Source of the DNA: Ewingella americana
GTDB lineage: Bacteria > Pseudomonadota > Gammaproteobacteria > Enterobacterales > Enterobacteriaceae
Assembly: GCF_006438725.1 (NCBI RefSeq)
Contig: NZ_RCZD01000002.1
Location: forward strand, 187,294 to 251,293
Direction: 5' to 3'
Length of the DNA: 64,000 nucleotides
In this document: in pieces, positions 1-9,555 of the stretch
How the letters are laid out: every line of letters starts with the position of its first letter
Position numbering within the stretch: the stretch's first letter is position 1
Translations under genes and position numbers: made by a program
The notes under the pieces: model-generated
What the model was told of the DNA's origin: nothing
What the model saw: only the letters and a program-made list of their open reading frames with translations
Databases searched by the model: none

Positions 1-36
1 CACTATATCGATTCGCAGGGTCTGTACCTTGTATAG
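1..36 (+). CDS. nadD: NadD C-terminal end (partial)
   Basis: The first twelve codons read HYIDSQGLYLV and a stop. This resembles the end of E. coli nicotinate-nucleotide adenylyltransferase (a tail ending YINQQGLYR, from memory), and nadD normally sits just upstream of rsfS. Only the tail is in the window, so the call rests on a short match plus gene order. The enzyme makes deamido-NAD from nicotinate mononucleotide and ATP in the cytoplasm. Confidence 0.75.
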   Translation, partial: HYIDSQGLYLV

Positions 37-44
37 CGAACGCG

Positions 45-53
45 TGGTATACT
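45..53 (+). promoter_or_regulatory. Extended -10 promoter before rsfS
   Basis: TGGTATACT has the TGn extension followed by a 5/6 match to TATAAT. No good -35 lies at 17 bases, as is usual for extended -10 promoters. It would give a leader of about 190 bases before rsfS. That leader contains an inverted repeat (CTTCTGC at 172-178, GCAGAAG at 201-207). Transcription through nadD is also possible. Confidence 0.45.
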
Positions 54-251
54 GCGCCGCTTAATTTCGGCTTGCGGCACGACTGTGACGACGACAAATG
101 TAATTCATTGATTACCCGTCATTTTCAGCATTAATCCCGTATTTCGACATACACTCTTTTTTGAAAGCCCTCTTCTGCACGCAGCGTTTGCGCGCTTACA
201 GCAGAAGGTTTTCATCAAGCTAACCCGTTTCAACATCCCCAGGGGGAACCT

Positions 252-569
252 TTGCAAGGTAAAGCGCTCCAAGATTTTGTTATCGATAAAGTCGATGACC
301 TGAAAGCACAAGACATCATTGCCATTGATGTTATCGGTAAATCCAGCATTACTGACTGCATGATTATTTGCACCGGTACGTCCAGCCGCCATGTGATGTC
401 TATCGCCGGGCATCTGGTTGAAGAAGTTAAAGCTTTAGGATTGGATGCCATGGGCGTTAAAGGCCTTAACGAATCTGATTGGGTGGTTGTCGATCTGGGT
501 GAAGTGATTGTTCACGTCATGCAGGAAGAGAGCCGCCAGTTGTATGAGCTTGAGAAACTCTGGGCTTAA
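252..569 (+). CDS. rsfS: Ribosomal silencing factor RsfS
   Basis: This 105-residue protein has the family's usual length and is close to E. coli RsfS (YbeB) throughout, including [18 protein letters not shown] and the end YELEKLWA. RsfS binds L14 of the 50S subunit and blocks subunit joining in stationary phase. The start is TTG at 252, six bases after the strong ribosome site AGGGGG (241-246); there is no in-frame ATG at the right place. rlmH starts three bases after its stop, so the two are translated from one message with the cell-elongation genes. Confidence 0.95.
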   Translation: MQGKALQDFVIDKVDDLKAQDIIAIDVIGKSSITDCMIICTGTSSRHVMSIAGHLVEEVKALGLDAMGVKGLNESDWVVVDLGEVIVHVMQEESRQLYELEKLWA

Positions 570-572
570 TAG

Positions 573-1043
573 GTGAAACTGCAACTCGTCGCTGTCGGAA
601 CGAAAATGCCCGACTGGGTTCAGACCGGATTTAACGATTATTTAAACCGTTTTCCGAAAGATATGCCCTTCGAACTGGTCGAAGTTACGGCTGGCAAGCG
701 CGGTAAAAACGCGGATATTAAACGCATTCTTGAAAAAGAGGGCGAGCAGATGTTGGCGGCTGTCGGAAAAGGTAATCGTATTGTGACCCTGGATATTCCG
801 GGGACACCGTGGGAGACCCCACAGCTTGCCCAACAGCTGGAACGCTGGAAGCAGGATGGCCGTAATGTCAGCCTGTTAATTGGTGGGCCTGAAGGGCTGG
901 CCCCGGCGTGTAAAGCCGCAGCAGAGCAGAGCTGGTCGCTCTCTCCGCTGACGTTGCCACATCCTCTCGTCCGGGTGTTAGTAGCGGAAAGTCTTTACCG
1001 CGCATGGAGTATTACCACAAATCATCCATACCACCGGGAATAA
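573..1043 (+). CDS. rlmH: 23S rRNA pseudouridine-1915 N3-methyltransferase RlmH
   Basis: The 156 residues match RlmH over full length. It is a SPOUT-fold enzyme; the AdoMet-binding segment LLIGGPEGL is at residues 101-109 and the conserved tail NHPYHRE at 150-156. It methylates pseudouridine 1915 in helix 69 of 23S rRNA in assembled ribosomes. The GTG start at 573 is three bases after the rsfS stop, with the site AGG overlapping the intergenic bases. The mrdA gene follows after 39 bases. Confidence 0.95.
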   Translation: MKLQLVAVGTKMPDWVQTGFNDYLNRFPKDMPFELVEVTAGKRGKNADIKRILEKEGEQMLAAVGKGNRIVTLDIPGTPWETPQLAQQLERWKQDGRNVSLLIGGPEGLAPACKAAAEQSWSLSPLTLPHPLVRVLVAESLYRAWSITTNHPYHRE

Positions 1044-1082
1044 TCGGCTGGTGAATGTCAGCAACATGAATTAAGTAGTGGG

Positions 1083-2984
1083 ATGAAAATAGATCGTAAC
1101 CCCTTTCGCGACTATACGGCTGAATCAGCCCTCTTTGTGCGCCGTGCACTGGTGGCGTTCATTGGTATTCTGCTACTCAGCGGTATCCTGGCATTCAATC
1201 TGTACAACTTGCAGATTGTCCGCTTTCAGGATTACCAAACCCGCTCCAACGACAACCGCATCAAGCTGGTGCCTATCGCGCCCAGCCGTGGCATCATTTA
1301 TGATCGCAACGGTACCCCGCTGGCGCTAAACCGTACTATTTATCAGCTCGAATTAATGCCGGAAAAGGTCGATAACCTTCAGGCGACCCTTCAGGGGCTG
1401 AAGCCAATTGTCGATTTAACCCCGGAAGATATTGATAATTTTCAGAAAGAGCGTAAACGCTCGCGCCGTTTCACCTCTATTGCCGTCAAAACTGCCCTGA
1501 CTGAAGTTCAGGTCGCCCGTTTTGCCGTCAACCAGTTCAATTTCCCCGGCGTTGAAGTCAAAGGCTATCAGCGTCGTTATTATCCCTATGGTTCCGCCCT
1601 CACCCACGTGATTGGTTATGTGTCGAAAATCAACGACCGCGACGTCGAGCGTCTGGATAAAGACGGCATACTGGCGAACTACGCGGCGACGCACGACATT
1701 GGCAAGCTGGGTATTGAGCGTTATTACGAAGATACCCTGCACGGTAAAACCGGCTACGAAGAAGTCGAGGTCAATAACCGTGGTCGGGTGATCCGCCAGC
1801 TTCACGAGGAAGCCCCGCAGGCAGGTAAAGATATCTATCTGACCATTGATCTACCGCTGCAAACGTATATCGAAGCGTTGTTGGCAGGTAGCCGTTCGGC
1901 GGTGGTGGTGTCTGACCCTCGCGACGGCAGCATCCGCGCACTGGTGTCAAACCCGAGTTATGACCCGAATCTGTTCGTCGATGGGATCTCAAGCAAAGAT
2001 TACGGTGGCCTGCTGGAAGACCCGAACAAACCCCTGATTAACCGCGCAACGCAAGGCGTTTACCCACCCGCTTCGACGGTTAAACCTTACATCGCCGTCT
2101 CCGCCTTAACGGCAGGCGTGATAACCCGAAGCACGTCGTTGTTTGACCCAGGTTGGTGGCAACTCCCCGGCTCTGAAAAACGCTTTCGTGACTGGAAACA
2201 CTGGGGCCATGGCCGCCTGAATGTGACCAAAGCGCTGGAAGAGTCCGCTGACACCTTCTTCTATCAGGTCGCCTACGATATGGGCATTGACCGTCTGTCA
2301 GAATGGATGGAAAAATTTGGCTACGGCCAGTATTCCGGCATCGACTTATCTGAAGAGCGCAGCGGTAACATGCCTAACCGCGACTGGAAATTCAAACGCT
2401 TTAAAAAACCCTGGTATCAGGGTGACACCATTCCGGTGGGTATCGGCCAGGGCTACTGGACCGCCACGCCAATTCAGATCATGAAAGCCATGACGACGCT
2501 GATTAATGACGGCACAGTCAAAACACCGCATCTGCTGCTCAGCACCAAAGTCGATGGCAAACTGGTACCTTACCAGCAGCAGGAAAAAACACAGATTGGC
2601 GACGTGCATTCAGGCTATTGGGAAATTGCCAAAGACGGTATGTACGGTGTGGCTAACCGGCCAAACGGTACGGCCCGCAAAAGTTTCGCTGACGCACCGT
2701 ATAAAGCAGCTGCCAAATCCGGTACTGCACAAGTTTACGGTTTGAAAGCCAATGAAATCTATAATGCGCATAAGATAGCCGAACATTTGCGCGACCATAA
2801 ATTGATGACTGCCTTTGCGCCATTCAATAACCCGACGGTAGCCGTCGCCGTTATTCTTGAAAATGGCGGGGCGGGTCCTGCTGTGGGTACCATTACCCGC
2901 CAGATACTCGACCATATTTTGTTGGGCGATAACACGACACAACTACCGGCAGATGCACCACCGCCGGGAACCGAAGGTGACTAA
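1083..2984 (+). CDS. mrdA: Peptidoglycan transpeptidase PBP2
   Basis: The 633-residue class B penicillin-binding protein has one N-terminal membrane segment (about 20-42), a dimerisation region and a C-terminal transpeptidase domain. The active serine lies in STVK, Ser331, and KSGT lies near residue 540. PBP2 crosslinks lateral-wall peptidoglycan with RodA during elongation and is the mecillinam target. The residue before the active serine is alanine (PPASTVK), where I recall glycine in E. coli. rodA follows after six bases. Confidence 0.96.
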   Translation: MKIDRNPFRDYTAESALFVRRALVAFIGILLLSGILAFNLYNLQIVRFQDYQTRSNDNRIKLVPIAPSRGIIYDRNGTPLALNRTIYQLELMPEKVDNLQATLQGLKPIVDLTPEDIDNFQKERKRSRRFTSIAVKTALTEVQVARFAVNQFNFPGVEVKGYQRRYYPYGSALTHVIGYVSKINDRDVERLDKDGILANYAATHDIGKLGIERYYEDTLHGKTGYEEVEVNNRGRVIRQLHEEAPQAGKDIYLTIDLPLQTYIEALLAGSRSAVVVSDPRDGSIRALVSNPSYDPNLFVDGISSKDYGGLLEDPNKPLINRATQGVYPPASTVKPYIAVSALTAGVITRSTSLFDPGWWQLPGSEKRFRDWKHWGHGRLNVTKALEESADTFFYQVAYDMGIDRLSEWMEKFGYGQYSGIDLSEERSGNMPNRDWKFKRFKKPWYQGDTIPVGIGQGYWTATPIQIMKAMTTLINDGTVKTPHLLLSTKVDGKLVPYQQQEKTQIGDVHSGYWEIAKDGMYGVANRPNGTARKSFADAPYKAAAKSGTAQVYGLKANEIYNAHKIAEHLRDHKLMTAFAPFNNPTVAVAVILENGGAGPAVGTITRQILDHILLGDNTTQLPADAPPPGTEGD

Positions 2985-2990
2985 CCAATC

Positions 2991-4103
2991 ATGACTGAAA
3001 GCCAACAAAAAGGGTCGCTGTGGTCGAGAATGCACATCGACATTACCCTGCTGCTGATTGTGCTGGCACTGCTGGCCTATAGTGCCTTCGTGATGTGGAG
3101 CGCCAGCGGCCAGGATATCGGCATGATGGAGCGCAAAATCGGCCAGATTGTGATGGGCTTGATCATCATGTTGGTGATGGCGCAGATCCCGCCTCGTGTT
3201 TACGAAAGCTGGGCCCCGTACCTCTATTTGTTCTGTGTACTGTTGCTGGTGCTGGTGGATGCCTTCGGTACCATCAGTAAAGGGGCTCAGCGCTGGCTTG
3301 ATCTCGGCGTGGTGCGTTTCCAGCCGTCAGAACTGGCAAAAATCGCCGTTCCGCTGATGGTCGCGCGCTTTATCAACCGCGAGGTCTGCCCGCCTTCGCT
3401 TAAGAACACGGCCATTGCCTTGGCGCTGATCTTTATTCCGACGCTGCTGGTGGCCGCGCAACCCGATCTCGGGACGTCGATTCTGATCGCAGCTTCAGGT
3501 TTGTTCGTGCTGTTCTTGTCAGGGATGAGCTGGAAGTTGATCGCCTGTGCCGCCCTGCTGGTCGCGGCATTTATCCCGATCCTGTGGTTTTTCCTGATGC
3601 ACGATTACCAGCGCGATCGCGTGATGATGCTGCTCGACCCTGAGAGCGACCCCCTTGGGGCCGGATACCATATAATTCAGTCCAAAATCGCCATCGGTTC
3701 AGGCGGACTGTCGGGCAAAGGCTGGCTGCACGGCACGCAGTCTCAGCTCGAATTCCTGCCTGAACGACATACCGACTTTATCTTTGCCGTTCTGGCAGAA
3801 GAGCTGGGGCTGGTGGGCGTTTTGGTTCTGCTCGGATTGTACTTGTGCCTTATCATGCGCGGCTTGGTGATCGCCGCTCATGCACAAACCACCTTTGGCC
3901 GCGTTATGGCAGGAGGTCTGATGTTAATTTTATTCGTTTATGTGTTTGTTAACATCGGCATGGTCAGTGGCATTGTCCCGGTGGTTGGGGTACCTTTGCC
4001 ACTGGTCAGCTATGGGGGCTCAGCGCTCATTGTACTAATGGCAGGGTTTGGTATCGTCATGTCGATACATACTCATCGAAAAATGTTGTCAAAAAATTTA
4101 TAG
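2991..4103 (+). CDS. mrdB: Peptidoglycan glycosyltransferase RodA
   Basis: This 370-residue SEDS-family integral membrane protein has about ten hydrophobic segments. It keeps QPSELAKIA (111-119) and the catalytic aspartate Asp262 in [15 protein letters not shown]. RodA polymerises lipid II into glycan strands in complex with PBP2, MreBCD and RodZ. It follows mrdA closely and precedes rlpA by nine bases, so the three form one elongation operon. Confidence 0.97.
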   Translation: MTESQQKGSLWSRMHIDITLLLIVLALLAYSAFVMWSASGQDIGMMERKIGQIVMGLIIMLVMAQIPPRVYESWAPYLYLFCVLLLVLVDAFGTISKGAQRWLDLGVVRFQPSELAKIAVPLMVARFINREVCPPSLKNTAIALALIFIPTLLVAAQPDLGTSILIAASGLFVLFLSGMSWKLIACAALLVAAFIPILWFFLMHDYQRDRVMMLLDPESDPLGAGYHIIQSKIAIGSGGLSGKGWLHGTQSQLEFLPERHTDFIFAVLAEELGLVGVLVLLGLYLCLIMRGLVIAAHAQTTFGRVMAGGLMLILFVYVFVNIGMVSGIVPVVGVPLPLVSYGGSALIVLMAGFGIVMSIHTHRKMLSKNL

Positions 4104-4112
4104 AGGTGAGCA

Positions 4113-5204
4113 ATGCGTAAGGAGTGGCTTGGAGCTGTCATCATTGGGTTGCTGTTAAGTGGATGTGCGTCTGACGACACACAGCCGCAGCAAGCTGCAC
4201 CGCAACAAGCCTATAACGGCCCTGTGGTGGAAATTGGTGGGGCTGACCCGCGTTACGAACCTTATAATCCAGGCACCAGCCAGGATTATTCCGTCAACGG
4301 CAAAACGTACAAAATCATCAAAGATCCGTCCAACTTTACCCAGACCGGTTTAGCGGCATGGTACGGTCAGGAAAATGGCGGTAACACCACGGCGCTAGGT
4401 GAAGAGTTTGATCCTAACGCCCTGACGGCAGCCCACCCTACACTGCCTATCCCAAGCTATGTGCGTGTCACCAACGTGGCGACAGGCCGTATGCTGGTGG
4501 TCCGCGTGAACGACCGTGGTCCGTACATCCCAGGGAAAATTATCGACCTCTCTCAGGCTGCGGCAGATCGTCTGAATCTGACCAACAGCACCAAAGTTAA
4601 AATCGATTTTATCAATGTTGCACCTGACGGCACACTGTCTGGCCCCGGCACCATTGGTACGACCGTCGCCAAACAGTCTTACGCCTTGCCTGGCCGCCCT
4701 GAATTAGGGGCAAGCGGCATAGGAACGCCGGTACAAAATACCCCACCGGATACCAGCGCTAACGTTCATCCGATTGACAACAGCACGCTGAGCAATGGTG
4801 ATGACACGACGCCAACCGCCAGTACGGGTTCTACAGGCGGAGGCTTTCTGAAATCACCGAGCGCCGTTCCTCAGGGGATTCTGGAAAAAGATGAACCTGC
4901 CGCACCGATGATGGCTGCCGTTGCCGCGCCGGTGGCGGTTGCTGCCCCCGTGGCCCACGCCGCCTCGTCATCGACAACCGGTGGAAGCTATATGGTGCAG
5001 GTTGGCGCGCTAAGTAATCAGCAAAACGCCGCGTTATGGCAGAAAAGCCTGAGCCAGAAATTCTCGGTGCCGGGTAAAGTTCAGCCCAGCGGTGGGATGT
5101 ATCGCGTGCAGTTAGGGCCATTGACGCGTCAACAAGCCGATCAGTTGAAACAGCGCCTGGCCAGTGAAGCACAACAGCAGTCTTTTGTTGTGTCAGCGAT
5201 GTGA
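4113..5204 (+). CDS. rlpA: Septal-ring lipoprotein RlpA
   Basis: The 363-residue lipoprotein precursor has the lipobox LLSGC with the lipidated cysteine at 18. It has a double-psi beta-barrel region at about 80-170 (GLAAWYGQE, VRVNDRGPY), a Pro/Ala/Thr-rich linker, and a C-terminal SPOR domain (about 290-363) that binds denuded glycan at division sites. RlpA of Pseudomonas is a lytic transglycosylase; E. coli RlpA is reported to lack clear activity, so the enzymatic role here is uncertain. GAGGTG lies four bases before the ATG. A strong terminator follows at 5226. Confidence 0.95.
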   Translation: MRKEWLGAVIIGLLLSGCASDDTQPQQAAPQQAYNGPVVEIGGADPRYEPYNPGTSQDYSVNGKTYKIIKDPSNFTQTGLAAWYGQENGGNTTALGEEFDPNALTAAHPTLPIPSYVRVTNVATGRMLVVRVNDRGPYIPGKIIDLSQAAADRLNLTNSTKVKIDFINVAPDGTLSGPGTIGTTVAKQSYALPGRPELGASGIGTPVQNTPPDTSANVHPIDNSTLSNGDDTTPTASTGSTGGGFLKSPSAVPQGILEKDEPAAPMMAAVAAPVAVAAPVAHAASSSTTGGSYMVQVGALSNQQNAALWQKSLSQKFSVPGKVQPSGGMYRVQLGPLTRQQADQLKQRLASEAQQQSFVVSAM

Positions 5205-5225
5205 TTGCAAAAACCGTTTCCTGAG

Positions 5226-5246
5226 CGGGGCTACGGCCCCGTTTTT
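5226..5246 (+). terminator. Terminator after rlpA
   Basis: CGGGGC (5226-5231), loop TACG, GCCCCG (5236-5241), then five T. The UUCG-class tetraloop and GC-only stem make it a typical intrinsic terminator closing the rsfS-rlpA operon. Confidence 0.9.
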
Positions 5247-5377
5247 GTACGTCGCTTTTTAAGCGTAAATAAGGGTAAACACTTTCAAGCCACTGTTATG
5301 GCAGATGTCTGAATATGTCGATTCTGCTATAGTGTGGCACGTTTTTAACTTACTTCTACGGATGTTGCTGTCCCCTC

Positions 5378-6586
5378 ATGAAACTTGTAACTACCCCACT
5401 TTTAGTCAAAAGCCTGGCTTTTGGCACAGCGTTGACCCTCTGCGCAGCGTCCGCCTATGCCGACGATGTTAACTTAAAGACGATGATCCCCGGTGTTCCG
5501 CAAATTGATGCTGAAGCCTACGTTCTGATCGACTATAACTCAGGTAAAGTGCTGGCAGAAATGAATGCCGATGCACGCCGTGACCCTGCCAGCCTGACCA
5601 AAATGATGACCAGCTATGTCATTGGTCAGTCCATCAAAGCCGGCAAAATCACCCCTAACGACATGGTTACCGTAGGTCAGGATGCCTGGGCAACCGGCAA
5701 TCCGGTGTTCAAAGGCTCTTCGCTAATGTTCCTCAAACCGGGCGATCGCGTACCGGTGTCTGAACTGAACCGCGGCATTATTTTGCAATCTGGTAACGAT
5801 GCCTGCGTGGCAATGGCCGATTACGTTGCCGGCAGCCAGGATGCTTTCGTTGGCCTGATGAACAACTACGTTAACGCACTGGGCCTGAAGAATACCCATT
5901 TCGGTACCGTACACGGTCTGGACGCAGAGGGGCAGTTCAGCTCTGCCCGCGATATGGCACTGATTGGTCAGGCACTGATCCGCGACGTACCTGAAGAGTA
6001 TGCGACCTACAAAGAGAAAGAGTTTACCTTCAACAACATCCGTCAGATGAACCGCAACGGCCTGTTGTGGGACTCCAGCCTGAACGTGGATGGCATCAAA
6101 ACCGGCCACACGGAGTCAGCAGGTTACAACCTGGTGGCCTCCGCAACCGAAGGCCAGATGCGCCTGATCTCTGCGGTGATGGGCGGTCATACCTATAAAG
6201 GCCGTGAAGTTGAAAGTAAAAAACTGCTGACCTGGGGCTTCCGCTTCTTCGAAACCGTCTCTCCGCTGAAAGCAGGTAAAGAGTTCGCCTCAGAGCCCGT
6301 CTGGTTCGGTGATACCGACCGTGTGGCGCTCGGCGTCGATAAAGACGCTTATCTGACTATTCCTCGTGGCCGGATGAAAGATCTGAAAGCCAGCTATGTG
6401 CTAAACAGCCCAGAGCTGCATGCACCATTGCAGAAAAATCAGGTAGTTGGTTCAATCAACTTCCAACTGGATGGCAAAACCATTGACGAGCGCCCATTGG
6501 TGGTGCTGAATGAAGTCAAAGAAGGCGGTTTCTTTGGCCGTATCGTCGACTACATCAAGCTGATGTTCCATCATTGGTTCGGTTAA
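5378..6586 (+). CDS. dacA: D-alanyl-D-alanine carboxypeptidase PBP5
   Basis: The 402-residue precursor has a signal peptide ending AYA before DDVN (residue 29). All three penicillin-binding motifs are present: SLTK with Ser72, SGN at 138-140 and KTG at 241-243. The C-terminus ([16 protein letters not shown]) is the amphipathic helix that anchors PBP5 to the outer face of the inner membrane. It trims the terminal D-Ala from pentapeptides and sets crosslinking and cell shape. It stands alone after the rlpA terminator, with a 173-base upstream region for its own promoter. Confidence 0.97.
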   Translation: MKLVTTPLLVKSLAFGTALTLCAASAYADDVNLKTMIPGVPQIDAEAYVLIDYNSGKVLAEMNADARRDPASLTKMMTSYVIGQSIKAGKITPNDMVTVGQDAWATGNPVFKGSSLMFLKPGDRVPVSELNRGIILQSGNDACVAMADYVAGSQDAFVGLMNNYVNALGLKNTHFGTVHGLDAEGQFSSARDMALIGQALIRDVPEEYATYKEKEFTFNNIRQMNRNGLLWDSSLNVDGIKTGHTESAGYNLVASATEGQMRLISAVMGGHTYKGREVESKKLLTWGFRFFETVSPLKAGKEFASEPVWFGDTDRVALGVDKDAYLTIPRGRMKDLKASYVLNSPELHAPLQKNQVVGSINFQLDGKTIDERPLVVLNEVKEGGFFGRIVDYIKLMFHHWFG

Positions 6587-6648
6587 GCCGGGCTTGAAAT
6601 AGCCAGTTACGCCCCCATTTGATAGTAATCATTTTGCCATCAAATTTT

Positions 6649-6679
6649 ATAACTCCCGCTTCAGATTGGCGGGAGTTAT
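6649..6679 (+). terminator. Hairpin after dacA
   Basis: A perfect 11-base inverted repeat (6649-6659 with 6669-6679) with a nine-base loop is followed by an AT-rich but not pure-T tract (AATTTTA). It is a probable terminator between dacA and ybeD. Confidence 0.65.
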
Positions 6680-6717
6680 AATTTTATCAATACGCTGTTA
6701 ATCACGCTGGAGTGCAC

Positions 6718-6981
6718 ATGAAAACCAAACTTAACGAACTGCTCGAATTCCCATGTTCCTTTACTTATAAAGTAATGGGCCTGGCACAACCCGAGTTAGT
6801 TGATCAGGTTGTGGAAGTCGTGCAACGCCATGCACCTGGCGACTACAATCCTCAGGTAAAACCGAGCAGTAAAGGGAATTACCACTCCGTCTCAATTACG
6901 ATCAATGCCACCCATATCGACCAGGTCGAAACCCTGTATGACGAATTGGGTAATATCGAAATTGTCCGCATGGTGCTGTAA
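6718..6981 (+). CDS. ybeD: YbeD, DUF493 family protein
   Basis: This 87-residue protein is nearly identical to E. coli YbeD, an ACT-like fold of unknown biochemical role. The ATG at 6718 is preferred because GGAG (6709-6712) lies five bases upstream and the sequence [11 protein letters not shown] matches the family start; an earlier GTG at 6712 overlaps that site. It is found beside lipB across enterobacteria, which suggests but does not prove a link with lipoate metabolism. Confidence 0.95.
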   Translation: MKTKLNELLEFPCSFTYKVMGLAQPELVDQVVEVVQRHAPGDYNPQVKPSSKGNYHSVSITINATHIDQVETLYDELGNIEIVRMVL

Positions 6982-7063
6982 ACCTTCGCTCGATCACTGA
7001 ATAGCGCAGTGTCGAATTTGACACTGCGTTACTATTTCTGCCCCACCCACTTCCTAACTAGCG

Positions 7064-7741
7064 ATGGCTGCTGTGCAACAAGACAAACTGCAACAACGCA
7101 TTGTGTTACGTCAGCTGGGCCTCCAGCCTTACGAACCGGTATCCCGCGCGATGCATCTGTTCACCGATACCCGCACCGCTGATACGCAGGATGAACTCTG
7201 GTTGGTTGAACACCAGAAAGTCTTCACGCAGGGTCAGGCGGGTAAAGCGGAACACGTTCTGCTTCCCGGCGACATCCCGGTGGTTCAAAGCGATCGCGGC
7301 GGTCAGGTGACCTATCATGGTCCCGGCCAGCAGGTGATGTACGTGATGGTCGATTTGAAGCGCAAAAAGATGGGCGTTCGCCAGTTAGTCACCATGATTG
7401 AACAAACCGTTGTCGATACGCTGGCCCATTTTTCCATCGAGGCCTATCCGCGTGCCGATGCTCCCGGTGTCTACGTTGATCACAAAAAAATCTGCTCGCT
7501 GGGGCTGCGTATCCGCAAAGGCTGTTCGTTACATGGCCTGGCGCTCAACATCAATATGGATCTCGAACCCTTCCTGCGCATCAACCCGTGCGGTTATGCC
7601 GGCTTGCAAATGACCCAGGTCAGCGCTGAAAAGCCAGGGGTTACCGTCGATGACGTCATGCCGGTGCTGGTCAAATCTTTTAATCATCTTATGCAATATC
7701 AACAGGTTGATTATCTTCCCTGGCGGGAAGAAGAGTATTGA
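7064..7741 (+). CDS. lipB: Lipoyl(octanoyl) transferase LipB
   Basis: The 225-residue enzyme moves octanoate from acyl carrier protein to the lipoyl domains of 2-oxoacid dehydrogenases and GcvH. It shows HGPGQ (85-89), the catalytic lysine at about 142 in [12 protein letters not shown], and the acyl-cysteine Cys176 in NPCGYAG. It acts before LipA, encoded 173 bases downstream in the same direction. Confidence 0.96.
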   Translation: MAAVQQDKLQQRIVLRQLGLQPYEPVSRAMHLFTDTRTADTQDELWLVEHQKVFTQGQAGKAEHVLLPGDIPVVQSDRGGQVTYHGPGQQVMYVMVDLKRKKMGVRQLVTMIEQTVVDTLAHFSIEAYPRADAPGVYVDHKKICSLGLRIRKGCSLHGLALNINMDLEPFLRINPCGYAGLQMTQVSAEKPGVTVDDVMPVLVKSFNHLMQYQQVDYLPWREEEY

Positions 7742-7914
7742 TGTTAAAAAATTGTACACTTTGTTGCTTGTGAGCACTTCAGGGGGCTGAATAGTGACCG
7801 CCATCAGTGTTATAATTTTTGTAATATTTCTCATTTTTTTTAATGAATCAGCCCGTTCATTGAATGTCCTGAAAAACTCGAATTACGAGAGACGAACCTG
7901 GAACCTGCAAGCTT

Positions 7915-8880
7915 ATGAGTAAACCGATTCAGATGGAACGCGGCGTTAAGTACCGCGATGCAGATAAGATGGCATTAATCCCGGTGAAAACCGTGGTCAC
8001 TGACCGGCAGGAAATGTTACGTAAGCCGGCATGGATGAAAATCAAGCTTCCGGCCGATTCGACCCGCATTCAGGGCATCAAAGCCGCGCTGCGCAAGAAT
8101 GGTTTGCATTCTGTGTGTGAAGAGGCGGCCTGCCCTAACCTTTCCGAATGTTTCAACCACGGTACCGCGACCTTTATGATCCTCGGCGCGATTTGTACCC
8201 GCCGTTGCCCATTCTGCGACGTCGCCCACGGTCGCCCGACGGCACCGGACGCTAACGAACCGGAAAAACTGGCACAGACCATCGCCGATATGGGTCTGCG
8301 CTACGTGGTGATCACCTCCGTGGACCGTGATGACCTGCGTGATGGCGGTGCTCAGCACTTTGCCGACTGTATCGCCGCTATCCGCGAAAAGAACCCGACC
8401 ATTAAAATCGAGACACTGGTACCTGATTTCCGTGGCCGTATGGATCGCGCACTGGAAATTCTTACCGCCACGCCGCCTGATGTCTTTAACCATAATCTGG
8501 AAAACGTGCCGCGTGTGTACCGCCAGGTTCGCCCTGGGGCAAACTACGACTGGTCACTGACGCTGCTGCAACGTTTCAAAGAAGCCCACCCTGAAATCCC
8601 GACTAAATCCGGTTTAATGGTTGGCCTCGGCGAAACTAACGCGGAAATCGTGGAAGTGATGCGCGACCTGCGCCGCCACGGCGTCACCATGCTGACCCTC
8701 GGTCAGTATTTACAACCAAGCCGTCACCATCTGCCGGTTCAGCGCTATGTCAGCCCGGAAGAGTTTGATGAAATGAAAGCTGAAGCCATGGCAATGGGCT
8801 TTACCCATGCCGCCTGCGGACCTTTCGTGCGTTCGTCTTACCACGCAGACCTGCAAGCCAAAGGGTTGGAAGTCAAATAA
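7915..8880 (+). CDS. lipA: Lipoyl synthase LipA
   Basis: The 321-residue radical-SAM enzyme inserts two sulfurs into protein-bound octanoate. The auxiliary cluster that is sacrificed as sulfur donor is bound by Cys68, Cys73 and Cys79 ([12 protein letters not shown]). The SAM cluster is bound by Cys94, Cys98 and Cys101 (CTRRCPFC). The conserved RSSYHAD near the end supplies the serine ligand. Length and numbering match E. coli LipA. Confidence 0.97.
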   Translation: MSKPIQMERGVKYRDADKMALIPVKTVVTDRQEMLRKPAWMKIKLPADSTRIQGIKAALRKNGLHSVCEEAACPNLSECFNHGTATFMILGAICTRRCPFCDVAHGRPTAPDANEPEKLAQTIADMGLRYVVITSVDRDDLRDGGAQHFADCIAAIREKNPTIKIETLVPDFRGRMDRALEILTATPPDVFNHNLENVPRVYRQVRPGANYDWSLTLLQRFKEAHPEIPTKSGLMVGLGETNAEIVEVMRDLRRHGVTMLTLGQYLQPSRHHLPVQRYVSPEEFDEMKAEAMAMGFTHAACGPFVRSSYHADLQAKGLEVK

Positions 8881-8978
8881 ACACCCCGGCGCGCCGGTTG
8901 AATGACCGGCGTGCTCTGCCTGCCAGACAAACGAAAATAAGGGTTACACCTTGTTACTTTTTGGATAGCGGGAACGAC

Positions 8979-9010
8979 AAAAACGGTTGCTCATAAGAGC
9001 AGCCGTTTTT
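8979..9010. terminator. Bidirectional terminator between lipA and tatE
   Basis: A 14-base stem (8979-8992 with 8997-9010) contains one U-G pair and an ATAA loop. It is flanked by A on the left and T on the right, so it serves lipA on the plus strand and tatE on the minus strand. A second GC-rich hairpin lies just upstream at about 8888-8913 without a T run. Confidence 0.88.
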
Positions 9011-9059
9011 ATTTTAAACCCAGCAAAGAAGCAGAATACGGGCCGTGGCCCGCTGGCAA

Positions 9060-9260
9060 TCAGTCTTTGTGTTCTACGCGTGGTTCGACAGGCGCGGCAT
9101 CAGTCTTTGCCGCTGGGGTAGGCTCATCGCTCATGGCTTTCTTGAAGCCACGCAGCGCAGCGCCCAGATCACCGCCCAAAGAGCGCAGTTTACTGGTACC
9201 GAACAGCAGAATGATCAAAACGCCCACAACCAACAATTTAGTAATGCTTAGACCTTCCAT
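9060..9260 (-). CDS. tatE: Sec-independent translocase subunit TatE
   Basis: This 66-residue TatA/E protein starts MEGLSITKLLVV, has one membrane helix (about 6-20), the FGTSKLRSLGGDLG hinge and amphipathic helix, and a charged tail. TatE joins TatA in the pore that exports folded proteins. The ATG at 9260 is chosen over the in-frame GTG six bases upstream because AAGG precedes it and the family starts here. It sits beside lipA as in E. coli. Confidence 0.94.
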   Translation of the reverse strand: MEGLSITKLLVVGVLIILLFGTSKLRSLGGDLGAALRGFKKAMSDEPTPAAKTDAAPVEPRVEHKD

Positions 9261-9555
9261 ACACACCTTCTTTTCACGGATTGCGAGACTGTCACCGGTA
9301 AGGTTACCGGTACTTTTTACACAAAATAATAACCGAAAACATTGTGGTTATTTACGAATAATAATGGCGGAAACACAACCCCAATATGTAACAGAATTGA
9401 TCGAGTCACGATCTAATCTGTGCGCATTATAACCAGACTGAGCTATTATGAGCCTCTATGACAGAGTCATAAAGCATTTACTGGATAAATCAATTTTGCG
9501 CCAGCTTTCGGCCCAACCAGACAGCAGTCTGCGTGCCAAAAAATAATGAGATCCG
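9261..9555. other. Intergenic region, tatE and dgc promoters
   Basis: The 295-base gap separates divergent genes. A perfect palindrome lies at 9294-9311 (ACCGGTA, four bases, TACCGGT) in the tatE leader. A second inverted repeat is at about 9402-9416 (GATCG, five bases, CGATC), near a possible -10 TATAAC (9427-9432) reading toward the cyclase. No gene is seen. Confidence 0.4.
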